Shown here: positions 1 through 8,363 of the stretch, in pieces
Layout of the letters: every line of letters begins with the position of its first letter
How positions within the stretch are numbered: position 1 is the stretch's first letter
NCBI GenBank assembly: GCA_963712995.1
Contig: CAVQKH010000008.1
Coordinates: forward strand, 62,001 to 126,000
Length of the DNA: 64,000 nt
Direction of reading: 5' to 3'
From: GCA-003244245 sp963712995
GTDB lineage: Bacteria; Actinomycetota; Actinomycetes; Mycobacteriales; Pseudonocardiaceae
Program-made: the position numbers and the translations under genes
Notes under the pieces: generated by a model
The model's input: only the letters and a program-made list of their open reading frames with translations
Databases searched by the model: none
Told to the model about the DNA's origin: nothing

Positions 1-254
1 CCCGCACCCATTGGGAGCATTGCAGAAATTACGCATACCAGCAGCTCGGCCCGATCTCGACCATCGCTCAACGCGCAGCTGAGAACCCCGCAGGCAACGA
101 AAACTGTAAGCTGCAGTGCCGCAAAGAGCGTCAGCGGAGCCAAAAAGACGGCCACGCTGAGAGTCAGCGCAGTGGGAGCACCAAATGTCAGCAGGAGGAC
201 GTTGCCCACGCCCGCAGCGCAGATACATATCTTGGCCCGATGACTCTGCGACAT
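1..254 (-). CDS. Membrane protein, N-terminal part (runs off left edge)
   Basis: An open minus-strand frame begins with ATG at 254 (MSQSHRAKIC) and stays open to base 1, giving 84 residues. After a short basic N-terminus it has two long hydrophobic segments (about residues 17-55) separated from a third by a charged loop (SDGRDRAE). This looks like an integral membrane protein. It lies about 100 bp downstream of the padR gene on the same strand, and such padR-membrane protein pairs are common in actinobacteria, so PadR may regulate it. I do not recognise the family and most of the protein lies outside the window. The GC-rich codon pattern and membrane topology support it being real. Confidence 0.55.
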   Translation of the reverse strand, partial: MSQSHRAKICICAAGVGNVLLLTFGAPTALTLSVAVFLAPLTLFAALQLTVFVACGVLSCALSDGRDRAELLVCVISAMLPMGA

Positions 255-355
255 CCCGGCTCACCCCGAGAAATTCCGGGGAATCCGGCACCCGCCGCGG
301 TCGACATTGTCCACTTGGTAAGTTCCCTTCGGTGAGCTGGCGTCCCCCCAGCTTG

Positions 356-685
356 CTAGGCCGTCCCATGCTGGGCAGCCGGACCGAGGACTGGCGCAAC
401 ACCCCTTTCGCTCAGAACCTTGCGGGCCGCCGACGCACCTTCATCGGTGAGCCGGTAGTAGCGACGCCGCGGCCGGGCGGCCTCGTGAGGATCCAGATCT
501 TCCCACTCGTCGGTCAACCAGTGGTGGTCCAGGAGCCGTTGCAGGATCGGGTACGTGGTCCCAGGCAGCAGGCCGGTGCGTGCGGTGATCTCCAGGCCGT
601 AAAGCGTCGCCGTCGGGTCGTCATCCCACACTTGCAGCAGCGCCTGCAGAACCAACCGGACGGTTGTCGTCATCCTGAGAGCCAT
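356..685 (-). CDS. PadR-family transcriptional regulator
   Basis: This 109-aa protein has the winged-helix layout of PadR regulators: an N-terminal helix (LVLQALLQVWDDDP), the YGLEI...TGLLPGTTYPILQRL recognition region and a wing ending in a basic RPRRRYYRLTDEG strand. PadR proteins are small dimeric repressors that often control an adjacent membrane protein or efflux gene and respond to small hydrophobic ligands. The gene is divergent from the small membrane protein at 776 and upstream of the membrane protein ending at base 1, so either could be a target. ATG at 673 (MTTTVRL) is an alternative start four codons in. The length is normal for the short PadR class. Confidence 0.85.
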   Translation of the reverse strand: MALRMTTTVRLVLQALLQVWDDDPTATLYGLEITARTGLLPGTTYPILQRLLDHHWLTDEWEDLDPHEAARPRRRYYRLTDEGASAARKVLSERGVAPVLGPAAQHGTA

Positions 686-738
686 ACCCGAAGTCTAGTG
701 AGGGCTTGGCCGTAGTCAATACAGGAACCGGACAAGTC

Positions 739-777
739 TTGCTCGAAGACGATTTAGGCTATATTGTCTTCAAATAT
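739..777 (+). promoter_or_regulatory. Putative promoter/operator for leaderless small gene
   Basis: An AT-rich patch in otherwise GC-rich DNA holds TTGCTC (739-744) and TATATT (760-765), spaced 15 bp, with the ATG of the following gene at 776. That geometry would give a nearly leaderless transcript. An imperfect dyad (ATATTG, 4-nt spacer, CAAATAT at 761-777) overlaps the -10 region and could be the PadR operator. No ribosome binding site is visible. This is suggestive only. Confidence 0.3.
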
Positions 778-955
778 GGATACGGTGGTCCTGCATCTGC
801 TGGTCGCGGTGCTCCTCGTCTGCCTCGGGTTGCTGCTCGGAGCGACCTGGACCATCCAGGCCATGCAGTACCGGCTGCGCCGGCAGGCTGAGGAACGCCG
901 CCGGCTGAATGCGGAGTGGGCGGCGCTACGAACCGCCCGCCGGCGCCGGCGGTAA
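776..955 (+). CDS. Small membrane protein, paralogue of the gene at 8354
   Basis: ATG at 776 (MDTVVLHLL) opens a 59-aa protein: one transmembrane helix (about residues 3-27, VLLVCLGLLLGATWT) followed by a basic amphipathic tail rich in Arg and Glu (RRQAEERRRLNAEW). The helix and the start of the tail are almost identical to the 87-aa protein at 8354-8617 (VLLVCLGLLLGATWT then QA.Q), so the two are paralogues. A TTG at 764 would add four residues. No function is known to me. Size and topology suggest a membrane-anchored accessory or regulatory peptide. It sits divergently from padR. Confidence 0.6.
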   Translation: MDTVVLHLLVAVLLVCLGLLLGATWTIQAMQYRLRRQAEERRRLNAEWAALRTARRRRR

Positions 956-1025
956 CCGGCAGTAAGCGGGCAACCCATGGGCGGCCGCACGCCGGTCGGG
1001 CGCGAGCAGCCCCTAGGCTGCCGCG

Positions 1026-4000
1026 GTGCCGCTCAGCACTGCTCCCGACGCCGGGAATCGACATCGAACGGGATGGTTGATCGCGGCGTTGGCGCTGGTC
1101 ACCGGAATGCTGGGGATTCTGGTGACGCTGGCCCCGGTCACCGCCGACGATCCGGTGGTGAGCTGGCCACGGGCCGGGCAGCAGCCCACCTCCACGGTGT
1201 TGCCGCTCTCGCCCTACCGCCCCCTGCAGCTCAACGCGACCGTGCCCTGCACGACGTTGCGGGCACTGGATGCCGGCCCGGCCGGCGCGGAGGCGCTGCG
1301 CACGCTGCCGGCCGACGTGGGCGCGAGTCCGGGTCAAGGGCTGGTCGTGGCCACGACCCGGGGGGGTGTGACGGTCACCGCGTCCGGCGCCGAGGTGCTG
1401 CGCCAACCGCTGCCGGCCGGGGACTGCACCTACCGGGTCCTCGCCGATGCCGGTGGGGTGCGGGTCTCCCGTGACGGTGTCGTCGTCGGCGCCCGGGTGG
1501 ACCTGCTGGTGCCGCAGGTCGCCGAGCTGGCTACCGACGCAGTGACCCACACCAGCGGCCTGTCGGTGCAGATACATACCGACGCGAGGTACCAGTCGCA
1601 TCCCACCATGCTCAAGACGGTGTTGCTGGTCGTGCACGGTCTCGCGCTGGCGGCGCTGCTCGTGCTGGCCGTGCGGTGGTGGCGGGGCGCCGGGCCGGGG
1701 CTGGTCCGGCCGCGCCCGTCGTGGGCCGACGCGGTGGTGGTCGCAGTGTCGCTGGCCTGGGTGGTGCTCGGACCGCTCAACATCGACGACTCGTGGTACC
1801 TGCTGATGGCCCGCAACGCGATGGAGTCGGGGTACATCGGCAACGTCATCTACCAGTTCAACGTCACCGAGAATCCGTTCGTCGCCAGCCAGTACGTCAT
1901 GCAGGCCTGGGGGGGCCTGGCCCAGAACTGGAGCCTGGCCTGGATGCGGCTGCTGCCGCTGGCCTACGGGCTGGGCAGCTACGCGCTGCTGCGGGTGCTG
2001 GTCGCGACCCTGCTGGGCCGGGTGGCTCAGCGAATGAACACCGCGGCGTGGGCGGTGGCGGCCGCGCACCTGCTGTGGTGGCTTCCCTACGGCATGACGC
2101 TGCGGCCCGAACCGCTGATCGTGCTGGGTACCGCAGCGACGTTCGTACTGGCCGAGCTGGCCCGGCGGCGCCGCTCAGTGGGGGTGTTCGCCACCGCGAC
2201 CGTGCTCGCCGCGCTGACCATCACCGCCTCACCCACCGGCCTGGTCGCCGCCGCACCGCTGGTGGTGTGCCTGCCGTGGTTGTGGCAGTGGTGGCGGGCC
2301 GGCGACGCAGCGAGCCGAGCCGCCGCGGTGCTGCTGGTGGGTGCGAGCGCCTCGATCGTGGTCCCGGTCGCCTTCGCCGACGCCACCCTGGGGGACGTGC
2401 TGGAGTCGATCGCGGTGCACCGCTGGTACTACCAGCAGAACGCCTGGTACGTCGAGCACCTGCACTACGCGAACCTGCTGACCGGCGATGACCGGGGGGC
2501 CTGGGGCAAGCGGCTACCGGTGCTGCTCACGCTGGCCGTGCTGCTGGCGGTGGCGCTGGCAGCGGGGCGACGGGCCGGCACCGCGGGGACGTGCGGCCAA
2601 CTGCTCAGCACCGCGGCGGTCGTCACCGCGGCGAGCCTGGTCGCGATCGCCTTGACTCCGACGAAATGGGTGAACCATTTCGGGGCCATCGCCGCGCCGG
2701 CCACCGTGCTGCTGGCCGCGGCGCTCATCCGATCCCCGCTGCCGCGGCGTAGTGGTGCCACGGTGCTGGCCATCGGCACCGGCGGGCTGGCCCTCGCCGC
2801 GTCGGTGGCCTTCGCCGGACCCAACCTGTGGCGTCCGTTCTCGGACTGGGGTCAGCCCTTCGGCCACCACCTCCTCGTGGAGACCCCGTACGTGCAGAGC
2901 CTGCTCGCGCCGTCACTGGGGCCGCTGGCGTTACGCAACCCGCTGCTATGGCTGGCCGTCGCCGCGGTGGGCTGGTGGTGGCTGCGGCGGCGGGGGCGGT
3001 CAGGCCCGGACCGGGCGGTGCTGGTCACGGCGACCGGTCTGGGGGTGGCGCTGATGCTGACGGTGTTCACCATCGCGCCGCTGCGCCAGTACCCGGGCAC
3101 CTCGGTGGCGCTGATGAACCTGCAGGCGCTCACCGGCAGGTCGTGCGGCCTCGCGGACGCGGTCGCGGTGCTCACCGCCGTCGAACCCGGTCTCGGACCG
3201 CCCGCCGGGGCCGGTGTGCTCACCGGGGACATGCAGGCCGGCCCGCTGCCGGCGGCGACGCCAGTACCGATCGGGGCACCGGCCGGGACGGTCTGGCACG
3301 ACGACGTGCCCGGCGGCACCGGTACCGGCACCGTCGAAACACCCTGGTATCCGCTGCCTCGGCGCAACCTCACCGACTACTGGATCACCGTGCCGGTGCG
3401 CGGGACCCTCACCGAGGAGCAGCGGATCGCGGTGCAGGTTGCGACCGGCCTGCCGAACGCCCCGACGCAGGTGCGCACGGTGGAGCTGCCCGCCGTCGGG
3501 AACAGACCGGACTGGACCAGGGTGGCGCTCGCGCTGGCGGACGCCGACCTGGCCGACGCCGACTTGCACGGGCCCAGCGCGGTCCGGGTGCTGGCCCAGG
3601 ACCGCGCAGCCGGCGCGGAGAGCTGGCTGGCTCTCGGGCAACCTCAACTGGCCGCACCGCGCGGGATCACCGAGGTCATCGCCGGCAGGCCGGTGTTCGC
3701 CGACCAGGTATCCGCCGGCTTGTGGCCCTGCCAGGACCAGGTCGCCGTGCGGGACGGTCTGGTCCAGCCGCCCGCGCTGCGGCTGCGGGCCGGGGACGGG
3801 CTGGAGGGCGCGATCATCCACAACTCGGTGTTCGCGGACAACGGCGGCACGCTGCTGCAGGTCGACCGCGCCGCCAAGGTCGTCGAGCTGCCCACCCGGC
3901 TCACCCCGCCGGGCGCACCCACGCTGGGCTGGGGCCACGTCGACGAACTGGTGTATGCCCACCCCACCGGTCTGGTCGATCTGCACGTCACGACCGTGCG

Positions 4001-4070
4001 CCGCGCTGGGTGGACCCGGTTGCCCACCCTGCGCGGGCAGCGCTACACCGGCCGCGCCTACACCGGCTGA
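1026..4070 (+). CDS. Emb-family arabinofuranosyltransferase
   Basis: A 1014-aa GT-C glycosyltransferase of the EmbA/B/C family, using decaprenylphosphoryl-arabinose to build arabinan at the outer face of the membrane. The N-terminal transmembrane helix (about residues 16-38) precedes the extracellular EmbC_N carbohydrate-binding region. The catalytic loop carries the family acidic pair in GPLNIDDSWYLL near residue 253. About a dozen hydrophobic segments follow, then a soluble C-terminal carbohydrate-binding domain from about residue 690. The length is close to mycobacterial Emb proteins (about 1050-1100 aa). It starts with GTG at 1026. It stands alone, not in an embCAB cluster. The substrate position (EmbA, B or C type) cannot be assigned by eye. 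Emb proteins are ethambutol targets. Confidence 0.9.
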   Translation: MPLSTAPDAGNRHRTGWLIAALALVTGMLGILVTLAPVTADDPVVSWPRAGQQPTSTVLPLSPYRPLQLNATVPCTTLRALDAGPAGAEALRTLPADVGASPGQGLVVATTRGGVTVTASGAEVLRQPLPAGDCTYRVLADAGGVRVSRDGVVVGARVDLLVPQVAELATDAVTHTSGLSVQIHTDARYQSHPTMLKTVLLVVHGLALAALLVLAVRWWRGAGPGLVRPRPSWADAVVVAVSLAWVVLGPLNIDDSWYLLMARNAMESGYIGNVIYQFNVTENPFVASQYVMQAWGGLAQNWSLAWMRLLPLAYGLGSYALLRVLVATLLGRVAQRMNTAAWAVAAAHLLWWLPYGMTLRPEPLIVLGTAATFVLAELARRRRSVGVFATATVLAALTITASPTGLVAAAPLVVCLPWLWQWWRAGDAASRAAAVLLVGASASIVVPVAFADATLGDVLESIAVHRWYYQQNAWYVEHLHYANLLTGDDRGAWGKRLPVLLTLAVLLAVALAAGRRAGTAGTCGQLLSTAAVVTAASLVAIALTPTKWVNHFGAIAAPATVLLAAALIRSPLPRRSGATVLAIGTGGLALAASVAFAGPNLWRPFSDWGQPFGHHLLVETPYVQSLLAPSLGPLALRNPLLWLAVAAVGWWWLRRRGRSGPDRAVLVTATGLGVALMLTVFTIAPLRQYPGTSVALMNLQALTGRSCGLADAVAVLTAVEPGLGPPAGAGVLTGDMQAGPLPAATPVPIGAPAGTVWHDDVPGGTGTGTVETPWYPLPRRNLTDYWITVPVRGTLTEEQRIAVQVATGLPNAPTQVRTVELPAVGNRPDWTRVALALADADLADADLHGPSAVRVLAQDRAAGAESWLALGQPQLAAPRGITEVIAGRPVFADQVSAGLWPCQDQVAVRDGLVQPPALRLRAGDGLEGAIIHNSVFADNGGTLLQVDRAAKVVELPTRLTPPGAPTLGWGHVDELVYAHPTGLVDLHVTTVRRAGWTRLPTLRGQRYTGRAYTG

Positions 4071-4227
4071 TCCGTCCGGGTCAGTATCCGGGTAAGTAGT
4101 AGTCGCCACAGAGTTCGGTGGAGCTACTGATTGCAACATCACGGCGGCGTGGGCACGGTATGTGACGGGCGAACCGGCACTGCCCGCCGGTGAGGTCCCG
4201 ACCGTAGCCGTCCTAGGGGGATATCGA

Positions 4228-4437
4228 ATGTCAGACGCGATGAACTGTGCCGAACTCGCCGCCCAACACGTGGAGTTGCTGCCCGCCCGGACCGTCCTGT
4301 CGCTGTTCACGACCGACCTGCTCGGGGCCGGTGAGTCGGGTACGCGCGGCGAGAACGGCCAGGGTATGAAGGGCTTCACCTTCCTGGGAATGTTCGGTTG
4401 GGGCGGGTCCGACCCCACTCCCAGCAACCCGACCTGA
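4228..4437 (+). CDS. Small Gly-rich peptide with ELLPART motif
   Basis: ATG at 4228 follows a good ribosome binding site (AGGGGG, 7 nt upstream) and encodes 69 residues. The N-terminal half is ordered-looking (AELAAQHVELLPARTVLSLF) and the C-terminal half is flexible and Gly/Ser/Pro-rich (LLGAGESGTRGENGQG then FGWGGSDPTPSNPT). There is no signal peptide. The leader-like half followed by a Gly-rich tail resembles a ribosomally made precursor peptide, but no modifying enzyme lies next to it. A longer frame from 4162 is open, but the ribosome binding site favours 4228. Not recognised with certainty. Confidence 0.5.
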   Translation: MSDAMNCAELAAQHVELLPARTVLSLFTTDLLGAGESGTRGENGQGMKGFTFLGMFGWGGSDPTPSNPT

Positions 4438-4500
4438 GCCAGGTAGTGCGAGGGGAACACCCCGTGAGGAGACCTCAAGCGGGTGGGTCTTGGTACCTTG

Positions 4501-4535
4501 GAATGTCGGCAGCCGCACCGGTTGCCCTGACATTC
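4501..4535. repeat. Imperfect inverted repeat upstream of helD
   Basis: GAATGTC-GGCA (4501-4511) pairs with TGCC-C-TGACATTC (4523-4535) around an 11-nt loop. It lies between the small peptide gene and helD, 30 bp before the helD start. It could terminate the peptide transcript or serve as an operator for helD. Confidence 0.4.
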
Positions 4536-4566
4536 GCCCTCCCGTGGCAGAAGGTGGACGCATCGC

Positions 4567-6966
4567 GTGTCGGTCTCCCCCACGACTCCTGACGTGGCCC
4601 CCGAGTTAGCGGACCCGGGCAGCGACTCAGACATCACGGTTGAGCAGGACTACCTCACCCTGCTCTACCAGCACCTCGACGAGCGCCGGCGCTACACCGC
4701 CCGACGCCTCGCCGAGGTCCTACGGTCGCCCACCACCGGGACACCCCAGGCGCTCACCGAGCGGGACGCCGCCGCGGCGATGTATTCGCAGCAGCTGGCC
4801 ACCCTCGACGGTGTCGAGCAGGGCCTGTGCTTCGGGCGCCTCGACCTGCACCGTGACATTGACGGCGGGGACATTGACGGCGGGGACATCACCTGCGAAG
4901 ACGGGGACAGCGGCGACGGGGACGGGCGGCGCTATATCGGGCGGCTGGGGTTGCTCGATGAGCAGCGCGACTACCAGCCGCTGCTCATCGACTGGCGGGC
5001 ACCAGCGGCGCGCCCGTTCTACACCGCGACCGCCGCCCGCCCCGAGGGCGTTCGCCGCCGCCGGCACATCCGGACCCGCAGCCGCACGGTGCTCGGCGTC
5101 GAAGACGAGGTGCTCGATCTCGACGGCGAGCAGCACGTCCCGACTCGCACCAACCTGACCAGCGAGGCGGCCTTGATGGCCGCGCTGACGGCGACCCGAA
5201 CCGGCCAGATGTCCGACATCGTCGCGACCATCCAGGCCGAACAGGATCGGATCATCCGCGCCAAGCCGCAGGGTGTGCTGGTCGTGCAGGGTGGGCCCGG
5301 CACCGGTAAGACCGCCGTCGCCCTGCACCGGGCGGCCTACCTGCTGTATACGCATCGCCGGCAACTGGCCAAGCGGGGGGTGCTGGTCGTCGGGCCCAAC
5401 GCGACGTTCCTGCGCTACATCGAGCATGTGCTGCCCTCTCTCGGCGAGACCAGTGTGCTGCTGTGCACGGTCGCGCAGCTGCACCCGGGTCTGCACGCCC
5501 GCGGCGTCGAGGACGACGAGGCGGCCGCGGTCAAGGGCCGCCTGCAGATGGCGAAGGTGGTGGCCGCCGCGGTACGGGACCGCCAGAGCCTCCCCACCGA
5601 ACCCATCGAGCTCACCGTCGAGGGGCAGCCCGTCCGGCTGGACCGGGCGGTATGCCTGCCGGCCCGCACCCGCGCGCGGCGCTCCCGCCGGGCGCACAAC
5701 GAAGCCAAGAAGATCTTCCAGCAGGAGGTGGTGACGGCGCTGGCCAGCCGGATCGCGAACGGGTTCGGCGGCCTGGGCTCGGAGGTGCTCAGCCGCGAGG
5801 ACCTGGCGGACATCCGCGCCGAGCTGCGGGCCAGCCGTGAGCTGACCGCCGCGCTGGAGGGCCTGTGGCCGACGCTGTCCCCAGAGCAGCTGCTCACCGA
5901 GCTCTACGCCGACCCGTCGCGGTTGGCCGGCGCCACCCATCGGCTGCTCGATGTCGCCGATCGCGACCTGCTGGCCCGGCCCGCTCCGGACCCGGCCACC
6001 GACCCCGAGCAGGTGTGGACCCCCGCTGATGTCCCGTTGCTGGACGAGGCCGCCGAACTGCTCGGCTCCGACGGCAGCGCCGAGGCCGCCCGTGAGGCGG
6101 CAGCGTTTCGCGCCGAGCTGCAGTATGCGCAGGGCGTGCTGGACATCCTGGACCTCGATGAGGACCTGGATCCCGAGCTGTTGCGCGCCACCGACCTCAT
6201 CGACGCCGACCGGCTGGCCGACCGGCAACGGGCCCGCAGCTACGAGAGCACCGCTGAGCGCGCCGCGGCGGACCGGACCTGGACCTACGGTCACATCATC
6301 ATCGACGAGGCGCAGGAGCTGTCCCCGATGGCCTGGCGGGTACTCATGCGCCGCTGTCCCAGCCGCTCGATGACCGTGGTCGGGGATCTCGCCCAGACCG
6401 GGAACCGGGCCGCTGCGGGATCGTGGCAGGACGTGCTCGGGTCCTACGTCGCGCAGCGGTGGCGGTTGGAGCAGCTGACCGTCAACTACCGCAACCCCGC
6501 CGAGATCGCACAACTGGCCGACCGGGTGCTCGCCGCTATCGACGTCGACATCACGCCGCCGGCCTCGGTGCGCCATACCGGTGTCCTGCCGCGCTATGTC
6601 CAGCTTCGCTCGGCGGCCGAGCAGCTCCCGGCCCTGGTTGCCGACGAGGTAGCCGCGGTGGGCGAGGGCCGGGTGGCCGTGCTGGGACCCGCCGCGGCAG
6701 TCGACCAGCTGCACCAGTTGATCCCCGGGACGCCCGAGAACACCCTCGACGCGCCGGTCACGGTGCTCACCATCGCCCAGGCCAAGGGCCTGGAATTCGA
6801 CGCGGTGGTGCTGGTCGACCCGGCGGCGATCGTGGCCGAGTCCCCCCGTGGCCTCAACGACCTCTACGTAGCCCTCACCCGCACCACCCACCGCCTGACC
6901 ATCGCGCACCCCGGTGAGCTCCCCGACGTCCTCGCTCCACCGCGTTCTGGGGACAGACTGCAGTAA
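4567..6966 (+). CDS. helD: RNA polymerase-associated ATPase HelD (SF1 helicase-like)
   Basis: A 799-aa protein of the actinobacterial HelD type, which binds core RNA polymerase and uses ATP to release stalled or DNA-bound enzyme. The N-terminal coiled coil (EQDYLTLLYQHLDERRR) is the arm that enters the secondary channel. The family region GRLGLLDE then PLLIDWRAPAARPFY follows. Walker A is GGPGTGKTA near residue 245, Walker B is IIIDEAQELSP near 580, and QAKGLEFDAVVLVDP is the late SF1 motif. It starts with GTG at 4567 after AAGGTGG. Residues 98-120 hold a short acidic repeat (DIDGGDIDGGD). HelD is linked to rifampicin tolerance in mycobacteria and related bacteria. The stop codon lies in a long hairpin. 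Confidence 0.88.
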   Translation: MSVSPTTPDVAPELADPGSDSDITVEQDYLTLLYQHLDERRRYTARRLAEVLRSPTTGTPQALTERDAAAAMYSQQLATLDGVEQGLCFGRLDLHRDIDGGDIDGGDITCEDGDSGDGDGRRYIGRLGLLDEQRDYQPLLIDWRAPAARPFYTATAARPEGVRRRRHIRTRSRTVLGVEDEVLDLDGEQHVPTRTNLTSEAALMAALTATRTGQMSDIVATIQAEQDRIIRAKPQGVLVVQGGPGTGKTAVALHRAAYLLYTHRRQLAKRGVLVVGPNATFLRYIEHVLPSLGETSVLLCTVAQLHPGLHARGVEDDEAAAVKGRLQMAKVVAAAVRDRQSLPTEPIELTVEGQPVRLDRAVCLPARTRARRSRRAHNEAKKIFQQEVVTALASRIANGFGGLGSEVLSREDLADIRAELRASRELTAALEGLWPTLSPEQLLTELYADPSRLAGATHRLLDVADRDLLARPAPDPATDPEQVWTPADVPLLDEAAELLGSDGSAEAAREAAAFRAELQYAQGVLDILDLDEDLDPELLRATDLIDADRLADRQRARSYESTAERAAADRTWTYGHIIIDEAQELSPMAWRVLMRRCPSRSMTVVGDLAQTGNRAAAGSWQDVLGSYVAQRWRLEQLTVNYRNPAEIAQLADRVLAAIDVDITPPASVRHTGVLPRYVQLRSAAEQLPALVADEVAAVGEGRVAVLGPAAAVDQLHQLIPGTPENTLDAPVTVLTIAQAKGLEFDAVVLVDPAAIVAESPRGLNDLYVALTRTTHRLTIAHPGELPDVLAPPRSGDRLQ

Positions 6967-7004
6967 AACGAGCCCCGATAACTGCGATCTGTCCCCAGAA
7001 CGCG
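6941..7004. terminator. Long bidirectional hairpin between helD and the LuxR gene
   Basis: A perfect 17-bp inverted repeat (6941-6957 and 6988-7004, starting CGCGTTCTGGGGACAGA) is extended inward by GCAGT (6960-6964) and ACTGC (6981-6985), leaving a 16-nt loop. The left arm is within the last codons of helD. The two flanking genes converge here, so it most likely terminates both. There is no T-tract, as is common in actinobacteria. Confidence 0.75.
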
Positions 7005-7018
7005 TGTGTAGCCGGGAT

Positions 7019-7948
7019 TCAGGATGAGCTTGCGCCTCGGAGAATCCAGTGGTAGGCGCCGGCGTGCGGAGTGTCGTGGTGCCAGGTCGCCTGGGTCTGC
7101 CCGGTTGGCAGGCACTCAGTCTGGATCACACCGAGATCTCCTTCCTCGGTGAGCTGCGCTCCTGTCCAGGAAGCCGGGAAGACGGCCTTGAGGGTGAGGT
7201 CACGGATGGTCGTGGGATGCTGCGGATCGAAGGTGGCGGTCGCCCAGTCGAGGGCGTCCTGGCCCGAGTCACGCAGCGGGTTCCATAACCCCGGCGAGCG
7301 GTAGCGCAGCACCCACTCGGTGTCGTCCTGCAATCCAGGCTGGAACAGGATCATCAATAGTGGCCTGCCGTCGGGCAGGTCCTGAACCGGGTGAACATCG
7401 ACCTGAGTGTCCCGGCCCTCCACGTAACAAACATGGTCAAGGTCGTCCAGTTCGAACGGTGGACCCTCCGGCCAGGTCAGAATCGGACCCAGGATCCGGT
7501 AGATGATGTAGGGCTTTGGTGTGGTCCAGCGTCGCTCGACGACAATGTCCTGATCGTCCTGTTCACCGAGCATGAGAGTGATCTCGACGCGCTCCTCGAA
7601 CAGCGGGAAATGGCGATGGAGCAGCCCGTTCACCGCGGCGGCGTAGCGACGTAGCTGCCGCTCGGAATCCGCCAGATCACGACGGCGCGGCGGCAGCACA
7701 GGTGCGCGACCACCGGCTCCATCCGGCGGCCCTGACCCGGAGAGCCCGTCGCTGCCATCGCCTCCCTGGTACAGCGCTACCAGCTGAGCTCGCCTGGTCA
7801 CCCCCGTCTTGCGGAACAGCGTGCGCAGGTGCGCCTCCACCGTCCGGCGCGAGATGCTCAGGCGAGTGGCGATCTCGTCGTTGCTGTGCCCGTCGATCAC
7901 AAGACACAGCACCTCATCCTCACGATCGGTCAACCGGGTTCGTGCCAC
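7019..7948 (-). CDS. LuxR-type HTH regulator with unusual C-terminal domain
   Basis: The 309-aa protein begins directly with a LuxR/FixJ helix-turn-helix (LTDREDEVLCLVIDGHSN, then SISRRTVEAHLRTLFRK, residues 6-55). A Gly/Pro/Ser linker follows, and then about 220 residues of a domain I do not recognise (ERVEITLMLGEQDDQDIVVER; WTTPKPYIIYRILGP). In most LuxR proteins the helix-turn-helix is C-terminal, so this order is unusual. GTG at 7948 has a strong GAGGAG site 6 nt upstream. The gene is divergent from the small membrane protein paralogue at 8354. The AT-rich region between them carries three dyads that may be its operators. Confidence 0.75.
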   Translation of the reverse strand: MARTRLTDREDEVLCLVIDGHSNDEIATRLSISRRTVEAHLRTLFRKTGVTRRAQLVALYQGGDGSDGLSGSGPPDGAGGRAPVLPPRRRDLADSERQLRRYAAAVNGLLHRHFPLFEERVEITLMLGEQDDQDIVVERRWTTPKPYIIYRILGPILTWPEGPPFELDDLDHVCYVEGRDTQVDVHPVQDLPDGRPLLMILFQPGLQDDTEWVLRYRSPGLWNPLRDSGQDALDWATATFDPQHPTTIRDLTLKAVFPASWTGAQLTEEGDLGVIQTECLPTGQTQATWHHDTPHAGAYHWILRGASSS

Positions 7949-7990
7949 AGGTCACTCCTCAGCCGGCGCCCCTCCATGGACAAAACCCAT

Positions 7991-8097
7991 ATTACGTAAG
8001 CATGTTCCTCCGTAATACAGCTTGCCGGTATGGTGATGATACCTATATTCTATCAGTATCATCACCTAATCATGTAAAAAAACACGTACGTGTTTTT
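7991..8097. promoter_or_regulatory. Cluster of three dyads in AT-rich divergent promoter region
   Basis: Three inverted repeats lie within 107 bp: ATTACG/CGTAAT (7991-7996, 8011-8016); a perfect 11-bp repeat GGTGATGATAC/GTATCATCACC (8032-8042, 8056-8066; 13-nt spacer); and a perfect 20-bp palindrome at 8078-8097 centred on CGTACG with A5 and T5 flanks. The region is far more AT-rich than its surroundings and lies between the divergent LuxR gene and the tiny membrane protein. It probably holds promoters and operators. The last palindrome could also be a bidirectional terminator. The whole gap from 7949 to 8123 shows no gene. Confidence 0.55.
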
Positions 8098-8123
8098 GGG
8101 GGTGTACGCATGACGATGTGCTC

Positions 8124-8363
8124 ATGACCCAGCGTCACCCCACCCATCCCGGGAAGCTCCCCGATGGGTCATGGCACCCCACGACTCCGGGTGTCCCTGT
8201 CCCTGCGGGCAGCAGCGTCTCAATCCACCGCACCGATGAGGAAAGGGCGGCGATCATGTCGATATCTCACCGGAGCGCGACGCGCTTCCCCGGAACTCGG
8301 CCACCGGGCCGGGGCCAGGAAGCACGACGTGGCGGAGCACGCCGCAGTGCACGGTGTCCCTGA
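8124..8363 (+). CDS. Doubtful 79-aa hypothetical protein
   Basis: ATG at 8124 opens a 79-residue frame (MTQRHPTHPGKLPDGSWHP...) that ends 10 bp inside the next gene. It has no clear ribosome binding site and its C-terminus is Arg/Gly-rich low complexity. It could be a translationally coupled small protein, or just leader sequence for the gene at 8354. Nothing in it is recognisable. Confidence 0.2.
   Translation: MTQRHPTHPGKLPDGSWHPTTPGVPVPAGSSVSIHRTDEERAAIMSISHRSATRFPGTRPPGRGQEARRGGARRSARCP

Noticed and set aside
759..2069. Long minus-strand frame (436 aa) opposite emb copy 1
   Set aside because: It is the antisense shadow of the emb gene; composition is His/Arg/Gln-rich with no domain.
4720..6909. 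729-aa minus-strand frame opposite helD
   Set aside because: Antisense shadow of helD in a GC-rich genome; no recognisable domain and no start signal.
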